From: Euperipatoides rowelli
Taxonomy: Eukaryota; Onychophora; Udeonychophora; Euonychophora; Peripatopsidae
Assembly (NCBI GenBank): GCA_003024985.2
Contig: PXIH01S0000946.1
Length of the DNA: 12,604 nucleotides
Reading direction: 5' to 3' (one strand)
Shown here: positions 1 to 8,096 of the stretch, piece by piece
Layout of the letters: each line of letters begins with the position of its first letter
Numbering within the stretch: the stretch's first letter is position 1
Notes under the pieces: model-generated
Told to the model about the DNA's origin: nothing
The model's database searches: none
The model's input: the letters and a program-made list of their open reading frames with translations, nothing else
Made by a program: the position numbers and the translations under genes

Positions 1-235
1 TCCCCCATACACAACACCTAACAACTGCTGGGCAAAAAAATCCACTTTTTACTAGGGTGTCGGGGGACTTTTAATCAAATGTGCCGATGTGGCCTTTATA
101 AGCCTTTCCGACACTGATCTCACTCCATCCATGTTTGTGTAAACTATTCTTCATAAATTCCAAGATTCCATTTATAAATATAGCTATGTTATAAGATCAA
201 AGATCATTAAAATAAAAAAAATAAAAATAGTATTA
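1..235. other. AT-rich non-coding flank with a short inverted repeat
   Basis: No gene is visible. The first bases (tcccccatacac) are nearly the reverse complement of gtgtcggggga at 56-66. This gives a small C-rich/G-rich inverted repeat that may be the edge of an element cut by the window start. The rest is simple A/T-rich sequence leading into the foldback that begins near 236. Confidence 0.3.
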
Positions 236-656
236 TTATTGAATGAACGCCAATACTCGATATTACTGCATTAACATGAGTAATTTTTATCAATTATGGT
301 GAATTTTCTGATCAATTTCTAGCCTATGACCTTTTTTCAAGGTGTACATGAATTTGTCAAAAATGTTTTCATAAAATGAACAAGACTATAAGATTTGTGT
401 GTGACCCATTGTAAATGCTTTGATTTTGTTTAATGTTGACTTCTCTTGAAGTAAATTCAACAAAAGAAACCGTTAAAATCAAAGCATTAAAATTGTTCAC
501 ACAAATCGTAGTCATGTTCATTTTGTATGAAGACATTTTGACAAATTCATGTATGCCTTAAAAAAAGCCATAGACCTAAAATCGATCGGAAAATTCACCC
601 ATATTTAATAAAAATTACTAATTTTAATGTAGTGATATTAAGTATTTGGAGTTTAT
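236..656. repeat. Long foldback (inverted-repeat) element
   Basis: The left arm (about 236-446) and right arm (about 455-656) are reverse complements along nearly their whole length, at roughly 80% identity by eye, with only a few bases between them. Shared blocks include catgaatttgtcaaaa (left) against its complement near 537-553, the atgctttgatttt block at 416-428 against 476-488, and taatttttat at 281-290 against 610-620. Weak similarity continues outward to about 220 and 675. There is no open reading frame. The structure fits a foldback-type MITE or snap-back element. No clear target-site duplication was found, so the superfamily is unknown. Confidence 0.75.
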
Positions 657-1054
657 TAATCTACTGTATTTTTTAACTGCATCAGAGAGACATAATTTCA
701 CTCTGTAGTGTCATTGTTGATTATTTATTCTAGCCAAATATACTGTAACTATTTCTGATTGAAATTATTTCTTTGCATTTTTATTAATTTGCTAATAAAT
801 TTTACAAAGCAATTTTGTATATTGGACAAAAGAAGAATCAGAAAGAAATGATTAGGTCATTTGATAGTCACCAATAGCACCCCCCCCCCTGTCCAGATTA
901 ATTACTTTTGTAAAATAATAACTACAATTTTGGAAATGAAAATCATTGTTTGTTAATTAGCTTAATAATAAAGGCTTACAAAACAATAAAACTCATTCAA
1001 CATTCATTTAAATTAATTTAAAAATTAAAATAGACTATGTAATGTTAATATTTC
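657..1054. other. AT-rich non-coding stretch with a C10 tract
   Basis: No gene is seen. The only distinct item is a run of ten C at 880-889, preceded by tag (tagcaccc...). The same tagcaccc wording recurs beside the C tracts near 11125 and 11222. The rest is A/T-rich simple sequence. Confidence 0.3.
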
Positions 1055-1186
1055 CTTAAAGTGGTATATGAATGCCTATTTCAACTTCATTGATTTATGT
1101 GCATTTTTGTATAAAAATGCTAGTTTAATTAATCAATTTGTTATATTCGGTCTGTAAATACATCAAAATTCGACTTTTAAGCCAAT
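1055..1186 (+). repeat. Dispersed repeat, copy 1 (cttaaagtggtatat family)
   Basis: This stretch aligns directly with 8474-8604 over about 130 bases. Shared words include aaagtggtatat, aatgcctattt, cttcattgatttatgtg, ttatattcggtc and catcaaaatt. The left boundary is sharp: similarity starts at the cttaaag/cttttaaag word in both copies. It fades around the gccaat/tccaat word on the right. There is no coding capacity, and the superfamily is not recognised. Unlike copy 2, this copy has no minisatellite on its left. Confidence 0.8.
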
Positions 1187-2101
1187 GAATGAAGTTATGA
1201 CTAGCGTCTGGATCCCAGATATGCATTTTCCTCCAGCTTAAAACCAGCAAGATTTTATCCTTTGGCTACGTGAATTTGACATCACAGGCTCTTTTTTATT
1301 TTTTATAAACATAGTACAAACTTACGAATATTTATATGTTTAAGATAAAATATTCCAATTAGAATTTACTGATTTTAAACAGTTATTAACTTACTTATAA
1401 TTGTAATTTATTTGGCTGGAAAATACTTTTTTTTAAATATACAGTATATTTATTTATTTTTAATTTAATAATTTATTTATTGAATTTAAACCATAGGTTT
1501 ATACAAGGATACTAAACAATACCATAAAAAAATACTGTATATACAAATACAACTCTTGGTAGTGGGGGGGGGGACACAAATGTTAGTTAGGGGACACAAG
1601 CCCCCTCTAAAAAGGCCTAACAAATCCATTGAAGTTAGGGGACCAATAAATCTGTTTCCGAGATGAATTTGTACAACCTTAGTGCAAAATGTATATATTA
1701 TTCCCAGCCTTAATTAAAAACAAATATATTGTCATTCAATCCCACTGAGTGTTGGACTGGAAAGGTCGGCTGTTCGCCGATTGCCAATGGGGCTCCTAGC
1801 TCCCCTGCCCAAAGGAAAAACAATAATATTTTTAGTGTTTTTTTAGATAAAAACTGCACACAATTCAAAAGTAATCTATCTTTGACTTTTCTCCAAACTT
1901 TAGAATTTTCTTTTCCATTCACACTGCAAAAATATGTGTCATTTAAATGAGAATAATGATAGAGTGTGTGATAATGCTACTATTGATAGCGTATTAACCT
2001 GTGATACATTATACATTAGGATATACAGCCTATCAGTGTTAAGAACAATTTGATTTTTATACAAGTAATTATTAATGATAATAAAAACGGCTCAAAGTCC
2101 A
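1187..2101. other. Non-coding AT-rich stretch with G-rich patches
   Basis: No convincing gene. The stretch holds a G10 run at 1564-1573, followed by two words of the type ttaggggacacaag / gttaggggacc (about 1586-1645) and a small GGGG-acacaag-CCCC inverted repeat. It also holds a G/C-richer patch at about 1745-1815. Short open frames across 1710-1950 exist on both strands, but they show no start context, splice support or protein-like composition. The word gactagcgtctggatcccaga near 1199 resembles the arms of the inverted-repeat element at 6681-7366, so remnants of that family may lie here. Confidence 0.35.
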
Positions 2102-2192
2102 GACTTGGTGGCTCAGTTGGTAGCGATGCTGGCTGCTAACATGTTGAGGTCATCTGCTGGGAATATCCTCGATTTGATTCCCAGCTGAGCCA
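2102..2192 (+). pseudogene. tRNA-Ser-like pseudogene or SINE head
   Basis: An intact A box (tggctcagttgg, 2109-2120) and a near-consensus B box (gatttgattcc, about 2171-2181) are spaced as in a tRNA with a long variable arm. Positions 2102-2108 (gacttgg) pair with ctgagcc at 2185-2191 at six of seven positions, counting two wobbles. The anticodon loop would be ctgctaa, with anticodon GCT (Ser) at 2135-2137. The anticodon stem and T stem are poorly paired. Instead, ctgggaat (2157-2164) matches attcccag (2177-2184) around an enlarged loop, which suggests an insertion in the T arm. These defects make a functional tRNA unlikely. A tRNA-derived SINE head or a decayed tRNA gene is the better reading. 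Confidence 0.6.
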
Positions 2193-2202
2193 ATTATAGA
2201 AC

Positions 2203-2211
2203 TTTTTTTTT
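2203..2211 (+). terminator. T9 run, possible Pol III terminator
   Basis: Nine T lie eleven bases after the end of the tRNA-like unit. A run of four or more T is the usual stop signal for RNA polymerase III. If the unit is or was transcribed, transcription would end here. Long T runs are common across this window, so chance is a real alternative. Confidence 0.35.
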
Positions 2212-3374
2212 CATGGCTTAAAACATCTTGCTAAGGGTTTTTTGTTCAGTACGCCGGCGCTTTAAGAGCTTGTAGTAGTCTAATTAGTAATTAAAAAAAT
2301 TCTTGAATAATTAATGCGTTAAGATCTTATAATATGCGTTTCGCGTTGATAACGAGAAATTTATTTTATACAAAACAAATACAAAATAAAAATTTTTTGT
2401 TCAAAGTCAGTCTTTAATTTTTTTATTTCCTGTCAAGATTTTATAGTAAAATTATTTTCAAATTTATACATTTGTACCCTTTTTGTACAAGCAGTCAAAC
2501 ATTAAAAATTGCCAAAGCAAATAATCTGTTAAAATATCCTGGACTTTGAAAGAAAGAGATGAAATAAAACGCAGCAAATGAAAAATAAATCTATAAAATA
2601 AAAATGAATAATTTCATTACATAGATGTTAGCCTCATCCTTTCATCTCTCCCTTAAACCCTCTCCTACCTACATTTTTTCGCCTTACTCCAATCAGAGCC
2701 AGCACTTTTTTTTTTATAACAGATGTATGACAACATTTTAAATTGAGTAGAGAATGAGATGTAGTGATATCAATGTATTATATATTTCTGAATGACTTTA
2801 TGTACAGTATAACAGTAAGTATATGAGAGAGGTTATTTGATTTGTCATGTTGTTGTTTTTCATATGTTGTTAAGTGCTTAATCTATGACAAGGTTTGGCT
2901 GTTTTATTATGTAGCCTATATTTAATTGCTGATTTGTTTTATATTATTTTTTTTCTCTGTTTTGTTATTCTTTTGATTATTCAGTTGTACAAACCTGATA
3001 GCCTATTCTGAAATAAATAGTTATTTTTATTTTAAAATTTAATTATAAAAAACTTAACAGGATAATAAACATTGTAAAATAAAGGACATTCATGTTTAAC
3101 TATCACTTTTTTAATTATAGACAACATAATAATATGAGGTTACCATATTCTAAGAATCCCAAAAGAAGACACCTTTTAAAAATACTGGAGTTTACAGCCA
3201 CTACACTCTGTAGGCTCAAGGGAATGAGAATCTCATGGAGGGGAGGGGGAGTAGAGATAGGGTGAAATTAGGATAAAAGTTTATTTGGTACTTATTAGGC
3301 ATTTGTTTGACGGATGTTCACTTTCTCATCCCTCAATGACTCAGGGGAAAGAAGGAGCTTGAAGCAGGGAGTTA
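2212..3374. other. Non-coding AT-rich stretch
   Basis: No gene is supported. A T-rich acceptor-like site at 2721-2722 and a good donor-like site at 2815 bracket a 92-base interval, but all three frames inside it contain stops. An aataaa near 3013, after T/G-rich sequence, looks like a 3'UTR end but has no coding sequence upstream to belong to. A purine-rich patch (about 3215-3260) and a G-rich patch (about 3340-3380) precede the transposon-end-like block. Confidence 0.35.
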
Positions 3375-3520
3375 GGTAGGGGCGTCACTAGAAATTTGTA
3401 ACAGAGGGGGTGCACCTGGCACCAGGAGTCAATGTGTCCCTTTTGTGGGGTCCAGGGGCTGATGTTCTGTTGAGGAGGGGGTGGGTGGGAAGCAATACCC
3501 CCAAGATCTAGGAATTTTTT
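3375..3520. repeat. G-rich block resembling a decayed DNA-transposon end
   Basis: The order of words is ggggcgtcactagaaattt, a run of G-rich text with ggggtccaggggc, then atacccccaagatctagg and gaattttttaaaattgga. From memory, this is reminiscent of the ends of widespread MITE-like repeats in marine invertebrates (gggtccgggggc ... gcccccggaaaattt). That resemblance is not tested here, and no matching second end was found in the window. A small cctgg-ca-ccagg near-palindrome lies at about 3416-3427. Confidence 0.35.
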
Positions 3521-3743
3521 AAAATTGGATATTATAAATTGCCGCTAAATAGTATATTTTATAAATTATTTACAGAATAAATTAAATTTTATCAAATAGA
3601 TATGATGGATGAGAGTTTGCATTATTGGCACTGAAACCAAAAACAAATATTCTTCAAATGTGTCTAATACAAATAATATTTAAATATTTTATTAATNAAC
3701 ATTTTTGATTACAAAATAAAATGAAATGAAAATATAGTGTCTG

Positions 3744-3950
3744 CCTAGAAATTTAACAGAAAAGCTGCCGATTGGTTAATGGTTTAACTGAAGCAGGTTT
3801 ATTCCACTTTTTGATTATTATCATGAAGTTTGTGGCATAGTTATTTATTACTTAGTAGGAATTAAACTTTCAAGTTGGGTGAGGGTTAGAACTTTAAATA
3901 AAAAATAAGATTGCTAGCCACTTTAGAAACTATTGGATCTCAGAATGTTG
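3744..3950 (-). repeat. Telomere-hexamer MITE family, copy A
   Basis: This diverged copy aligns in the same orientation with 9640-9835. It shares gattggttaatggtt (3770-3784), a tggcatagt word, the acttagtagga / acgtagtagaag word, gggttag...actttaaataa, and gctagcca / gctatcca near the right end. The left edge starts with cctagaa, as in copy C. The right edge contains tattggatctcag, like the tattggatacagt end of copy C. On the minus strand the middle reads as poorly preserved ctaacc-type hexamers. There is no ORF. Confidence 0.6.
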
Positions 3951-4176
3951 TGTTTTGGATTGATTTACTCATACTGGACATAGGATATCTTAATTTGAGG
4001 TGGAGCAGTAAAAGATATGATATTGAGAATATTTGTTACATAAGAAGATTATTCATTGTTTGGGTGAATTAAGGGCTAGATTCTTGTAGAGATGTTTCAT
4101 AAAATTGAAGCTAATGGCAATTTTTGCGATATAGCCTACATACTGTATATGAAACGATCAGGTACCGGTACTTTTT

Positions 4177-4190
4177 CCCCCCCCCCCCCC
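4177..4190 (+). repeat. C14 homopolymer tract
   Basis: Fourteen C follow ctttttt and the palindrome gtaccggtac (4162-4171). It is one of several long C/G runs in otherwise very AT-rich sequence. The tract directly abuts copy B of the telomere-hexamer family, so it may mark that copy's truncated edge. Confidence 0.8.
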
Positions 4191-4290
4191 TCAAATTTTA
4201 TTTTATTTAGTCCTAACCTTCATCTCAACCTGAACCTTAACCCCTACTACATAATAAACAACTATGNACACAGTTCATTATATCACTTCC
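4191..4290 (+). repeat. Telomere-hexamer MITE family, copy B (truncated)
   Basis: It aligns with 8815-8900 of copy C. Shared words are ttttattttattta, agtcctaacctt, aacctgaacc, ttaac and tactac. In register it reads cctaac-cttcat-ctcaac-ctgaac-cttaac-ccctac. The terminal inverted repeat seen in copy C is missing on the left, where the C14 tract lies. Copies A and B face each other about 240 bases apart. Confidence 0.6.
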
Positions 4291-4299
4291 CTCCTCGGA

Positions 4300-4782
4300 A
4301 AATATAAAGATTAACTTGTTTACATTTATTTTATAAAACTATAAAAAACATTACCGTAATATAAATAGGAAAATTTAGAAAAGTAGTGGGTTTTTAGTTA
4401 ATTTTGTTGCATTTTTTTTTCTTTTCTAAAGTAACAAGTTTGGTAAAAATTTATAAAAATTTTATTTTTGAAATGCTTAAAATTGTAAATTTAAAATTAT
4501 TTGAATAATTAGTTGCTGAATTTTTGCACTTTTTGTTTTTCTAATTGTTAACTGATTTTTGTTTTATACATATACATTATGTGTGTGGTATTTGATATAA
4601 ATACAACCATTCTTGACATTTTTGGAGCTAGGGTCCGTGTAGGGCAAGGTTAGATAACTTTTTTAAATGAAATTGTACTAAAAATTATATATATTATAGG
4701 CTGGTTCAAATGTTATTCTTTTTTTAAAAAATTTTTTTTGGATTAAATGGGTTAAAGGAAGCTGAAAAGCATGTGTTACAAA
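4300..4782. other. AT-rich intergenic or intronic filler
   Basis: No gene, RNA or clear element is seen. The stretch is dominated by A/T runs, with a slightly G-richer patch (gctagggtccgtgtagggc, 4626-4644) that resembles nothing else in the window. Confidence 0.3.
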
Positions 4783-4922
4783 GCGTATTTCCCTCATGCA
4801 TACAAACATGCACAGTGCACACATTAGTATCACTGACTTAAAAATATTGTATTTTAAGTCAGTGGTTAGTATGTACAGTATGTATGTACTGTAGCCTATG
4901 TATGTGTGAAATATGCGTGTCG
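4783..4922. repeat. Long imperfect hairpin
   Basis: The core is a perfect 13-base stem, cactgacttaaaa (4831-4843) against ttttaagtcagtg (4852-4864), around an 8-base loop. The arms then continue imperfectly outward: gcgtatttccctcatgcatacaaac on the left (from about 4784) matches the complement of gtatgtgtgaaatatgcgt (about 4900-4918). The fold is about 140 nt long. It could be a small MITE relic or, if transcribed, a precursor-like hairpin. There is no evidence for either function. Confidence 0.55.
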
Positions 4923-5160
4923 GAAAATAAATGCTGGTTGCACGATCTAAGAACTAGTTACATTGCATACCTCTTTACTGTATATACCCATGATGTATGC
5001 AAATATTGGGCTTGTTAGGGTTATAGTTCATATATTTAATCGGCTAAGAGAAGGCACTATTTTTTCTAGTTGATAATAATACATATGTATTTTTGTTTAA
5101 TTTAAAATGAAAAAAAAATAATAATAATAGATTTTCATTCATCACTTCTTAATTTTTCAG

Positions 5161-5230
5161 AGGAATTATGTAAAGCTTTAGTAATTTTATCATTTCGTGG
5201 AAATAGCTGCACCAACCTTCCCAATTACAG
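5161..5230 (+). CDS. Internal exon 1 of an unrecognised gene
   Basis: The 70-base exon follows a good acceptor (cttcttaatttttcag, ending at 5160) and precedes a donor (acag|gtacaa, GT at 5231-5232). The frame starting at 5161 meets TAG, and the frame starting at 5162 meets TAA. Only the frame starting at 5163 is open. It gives 22 codons, beginning ELCKALVILSF and ending GNSCTNLPNY, plus a final AG. The exon therefore takes two bases from its start to finish an upstream codon and leaves two bases for the next exon. The exon at 12119 supplies exactly one base, making AGA (Arg). No domain is recognised. The short hydrophobic start could be a helix of a larger helical fold, but that is a guess. 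Upstream exons are not visible in this window. Confidence 0.5.
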
Positions 5231-5258
5231 GTACAATTTTTTTTTTTTGTATTATTGG

Positions 5259-5506
5259 TCATTTAGCAGATTGAAATTATTTTATTTTAAAATGGCTACC
5301 AAAACACTTTAGATTAGAAAACCTCCACTTTTTTCATCATTTAGAACTCTTTAATTTTATTTTTATTTAAATAAAGATAATAAATGCATGTTTCTTTTTT
5401 GAGAGAAAATGCACCTAAACTCTTTTTTCTTTCTAACCTAATGCAACTTACCAGCCAATTTTGATTTGTCAGCCATTTTGTAAAATAAAAAACTGTCACC
5501 AAATGC
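5259..5506. repeat. Foldback repeat just inside the donor site
   Basis: The left arm (about 5259-5315) and right arm (about 5431-5506) are inverted copies. Left: catttagcaga...ttattttattttaaaatggctacc. The right arm, read as complement: catttggtgacag...ttttattttacaaaatggctgac. Similarity fades toward ttagattagaaa / ttaggttagaaag. The arms are imperfect and AT-rich, so part of the match is compositional. The aaaatggct / agccatttt block is the most specific part. The left arm begins 28 bases after the splice donor. Confidence 0.45.
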
Positions 5507-5510
5507 ATAA

Positions 5511-6207
5511 TTACCAGGCATTTACAGTGTTCCAACTACTCTTCCCAAAAATTCTCTAAATGTCGCTAAAAAGTAGCTGCAAGAAATTTTGCATGGTTTT
5601 CGCCACATAACTATTGTTTTCATAATACATATGCTACCACATAAATTGTAAATTATATCCTACTGTATAACCTACAAAATAGAAGAAATACTACATATGG
5701 TACGGTACCTATTTTTTAAAAAAAAATTACCTTCGACGGTTGTGCTTATTATTATTATTGTTTTATTCAATGCAAAAATAATATTTTACACCAAAAATAA
5801 CAATTTGTTAAGTCCTTTTGCCAATGGATATAGGACATATTACAATAATAAATGATTTGCAACAAGAAAAATGAGAATATTTCAATTAAAGGAAAAAAAT
5901 ACAAGGATTTATATATTACAACTTGATGCTTTTGTACCAATCTGCTATTGTTCATAAAAAAATTTACCATATAAAAATAGTTAGTCCCTTTTACAAAAGT
6001 TTTGTCATTGAACAATAACTCAAATCCTCTAGATTTAGTGACTAATCCCCAAAGTTGGCAACACTGGCCATTTACTGTACATATACGAATAGTGTTTTAT
6101 ATTGTGCATGGGATTTATAATTTCTCATATTTTTTAGTTTTATAAACTGCAATCACTTATTCTATAGCTAAATAACTTCTAAAAATATTTGCATAAACCA
6201 CCATTTT
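5511..6207. other. AT-rich intronic stretch
   Basis: Nothing functional is seen. The stretch contains the near-palindrome ggtacggtacc (5700-5710) and an att microsatellite (5749-5759). A stop-free frame on the minus strand (5767-6015) encodes F/Y/N-rich low-complexity sequence typical of AT-rich non-coding DNA, and I do not call it a gene. Confidence 0.35.
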
Positions 6208-6650
6208 TTTCAATTCATTGCAAAATTATTGAGTTTTTTTTTTTTTAATACATTAATATTATAAATGTAATTTTCAACTTTGCCAATATTTAATTTTATT
6301 TTGTCAAAAAAAATTGATGAATTTCATCAAATTTTCTTATTTCATTTAAAAAGGTGAGAAAATTATCTAGGCTAAGTTTTATAAAAAAAAAATATACCAA
6401 TGTTTACAAATAAAAAAAAGAGGCCCTGTCACATGTTAAAGAAAGATCAAAGCAAACATCAGGTGTCAGTTTTGATTTTGAACCTGGTATATATCGTTAA
6501 ATTTCCATGTATTTTTAAATGACATAAGAAAATTTGATGAATTCATCAAACAAGTTTTTGACAAAATAAAAACTACATTGAAAAAGTTGAAAATCCCATT
6601 GATAATATTCTTTCAATATACTGCGTAATTATCAATAATGAAATAACTAT
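6208..6650. repeat. Foldback element with about 160-bp arms
   Basis: The left arm (about 6208-6375) and right arm (about 6490-6650) are inverted copies. Strong blocks are attttcaactt (6269-6279), ttttattttgtcaaaaa (6294-6310) and the tgatgaattcatcaaattttctta type word (about 6315-6338), each matched by its complement at 6520-6592. The outer part pairs aatattataaatg with catTgataatatt near 6598-6611. The central loop (about 6376-6489) is unique. The inner word gatgaa-ttcatc is itself palindromic. There is no ORF and no clear target duplication. It is probably a MITE-like element. Confidence 0.7.
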
Positions 6651-6680
6651 GGTAGAATGTGACATTATCAGGTCAGGATT

Positions 6681-7366
6681 AAACTGCCCTTATGCCCATG
6701 ACTAGCTTCTGCATCTCAGACTTATCATTGTCATGCAACCTATTAGAGTAGTGGTGCCCAACCCTGTGTTCATGGCACCAAGGTGCCCGTCGATTAATTT
6801 GTGTTGTGTGCCCGCCACCGTTGGACCATTAAACGAAAGCTTGTCCGCGTTAGCTTGGCAGCGCCCGATTCCCATTGATTTAGATTTTGAGTGGTTATGC
6901 AACCAATTTCAGGCAGTTGTTTTCTTGTAAGTCGACCTCTTTAATACCACCTATTGTGCCTAGTTAACGTGGGTGAACTTGAGTGAGTGCACGCAGATGG
7001 CCGAATTGAGTAGTGGTGGGGATAGAGAATTATCTAAACACAGGTGAGATTCTACCACGTTTTTGACATCTGCCCACATATTTTCATCGTTACGGAAAAT
7101 ATAGATGGTGCCCACCGCCCTACTGGTATTTAGAATGTGCTTTAGGGTTCAAAAAGATTGGGAGCCCCTGTATTAAAGGATCTACTACCCTTAACTGAAC
7201 ACTGACCATAACTCCAACATAAATATTAAAGCATAAATAAATAAAATAACAGCCATTTAGAGATTAGCTTGCAGATAGAATACAAGCCGACCTCTGATCG
7301 ACTGTTTATGAAGTGGATAACAATGGTTAGTCTGAGATCCAGACACATTAATGCCCTTAAGGCAAA
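6681..7366. mobile_element. Inverted-repeat element interrupted by a hAT insertion
   Basis: The left terminal block (about 6681-6730, with ctgcccttatgcccat and ttctgcatctcagac) is the inverted match of 7321-7366 (caatggttagtctgagatcc ... taatgcccttaagg). Between the arms lie a 422-bp hAT-type insertion and only about 160 bases of the element's own interior. The same tctggatctcagac wording occurs near 1205, which suggests a family. No ORF is present and the superfamily is unknown. Boundaries are approximate because no target duplication could be identified for the outer element. Confidence 0.5.
6749..7170. mobile_element. hAT-type non-autonomous transposon (422 bp)
   Basis: The ends are tagtggtgcccaacc (6749-6763) and the complement of caggggctcccaatc (7156-7170). 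They match at 10 of 15 positions and fit the YARNG start typical of hAT terminal inverted repeats. They are flanked by an 8-bp target duplication with one mismatch, tattagag (6741-6748) and tattaaag (7171-7178); eight bases is the hAT length. A perfect GGCACC-aa-GGTGCC palindrome sits near the left end (6774-6787), and ggtgccc words recur near the right end. No transposase remains. Open frames on both strands near 6702-6930 have no hAT-like features. The element lies inside an older inverted-repeat element. Confidence 0.85.
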
Positions 7367-7462
7367 AATATTTTCCGGCCCCTTTGTTTTTCTACAATGN
7401 ATATAATTTTTTTTTTTTTACAAGGGTATGGTAAGGTGCTTTTTCATAATCTACATATTGCA
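7171..7462. other. Remaining arm of the interrupted element and AT-rich sequence
   Basis: After the target duplication, 7179-7320 is the displaced interior of the interrupted inverted-repeat element, and 7321-7366 is its right arm. Beyond that are an ambiguous base at 7400 and a T13-type run (about 7408-7420). No gene is seen. Confidence 0.4.
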
Positions 7463-7532
7463 GGCGACGTGGTCGAGTGGTTTCGTACCAGTCATTGGCG
7501 TTCTTGTGCGTTTGATCCCTGGGCAGCCACGA
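7463..7532 (+). repeat. tRNA-derived relic (SINE-like)
   Basis: A class II type A box (tggtcgagtgg, 7470-7480) and a B-box-like word (cgtttgatccc, about 7509-7519) are spaced 39 bases apart. The A box wording is that of Ser/Leu tRNAs. A plausible acceptor stem cannot be built: the only end pairing is cgtgg (7468-7472) with ccacg (7527-7531). No T run follows at once. A short, decayed tRNA-derived SINE head is the best reading. It differs from the unit at 2102-2192 and would be another family. Confidence 0.5.
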
Positions 7533-8096
7533 TGCAGAAAATAATAAATTTTCTTTTGCTATTAGTTGATTTTTTTCTCTTTGAAGGAAACTCAAGAATT
7601 AACAGTTTAAGAAAGATTTGAGCCAGATACATGATTAACAATAAGGAACTTGAAAATGGTTTATTTCGCGAAGTGGCGCAGAAAGAATTAATACATCCTG
7701 CATGTCTAGACATCTAAATTCACATTTAGAGTGAAACATATTAACAAAAATAATTTTAAATGCCAATATCACAAAGTTAAAATGTTTTTTTGATGGTAAA
7801 ATGCCTTTATAATCTGGAAGAGTTTTGGAACTTATAGATTCTATGAAGTTATGAGGAGACAGGGATGGGGAAGAGAGAAAGTTTATTTTTGAATTGATAT
7901 AAACTCATTTAAACATGGTAGTACATTGTATTTTTGTCCTCTTGAAGTTTGCGATACTTTGTAGTTTAAATCTATGTAAATAAAGTATTATATAGTCATG
8001 TGATACACAGTCTTATGCAATTGGTTGGTTTAGGGTTAAAAAGAGCTCTTCAATTGGCTAGTCAAACTGCTAGTAATGAAAAATGTGACAAGAGAT
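7533..8096. other. Non-coding stretch with an acceptor-like site and a poly(A)-signal-like word
   Basis: A pyrimidine-rich acceptor-like site (tttttttctctttgaag, ending at 7586) is followed by about ten codons to a stop at 7619. A second small frame from ATG at 7631 runs 28 codons to TAA at 7715-7717. An aataaa lies at 7979-7984. Together these resemble a short terminal exon with a 3'UTR, but the phase does not fit the exon at 5161-5230 and no upstream partner is visible. I do not annotate it as coding. Nothing else is recognised. Confidence 0.25.

Noticed and set aside
1710-1950. Overlapping open frames of 70 and 73 codons on opposite strands
   Set aside because: They occupy the same bases with no start context, splice sites or recognisable protein. 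They look like chance openings in a slightly GC-richer patch.
2723-2814. Exon-like interval with a T-rich acceptor and a gtaagt donor
   Set aside because: All three frames contain stops within a few codons, so it cannot be an internal coding exon. Non-coding exon use cannot be excluded but has no support.
4092-4307. 71-codon open frame containing a proline run
   Set aside because: The prolines come from the C14 homopolymer and the rest from the telomere-hexamer MITE copy B. One codon also holds an ambiguous base.
6702-6930. Open frames of about 65 codons on both strands
   Set aside because: They straddle the end of the hAT-type element and its flank, so they cannot be an ancestral gene. No transposase motif is seen.
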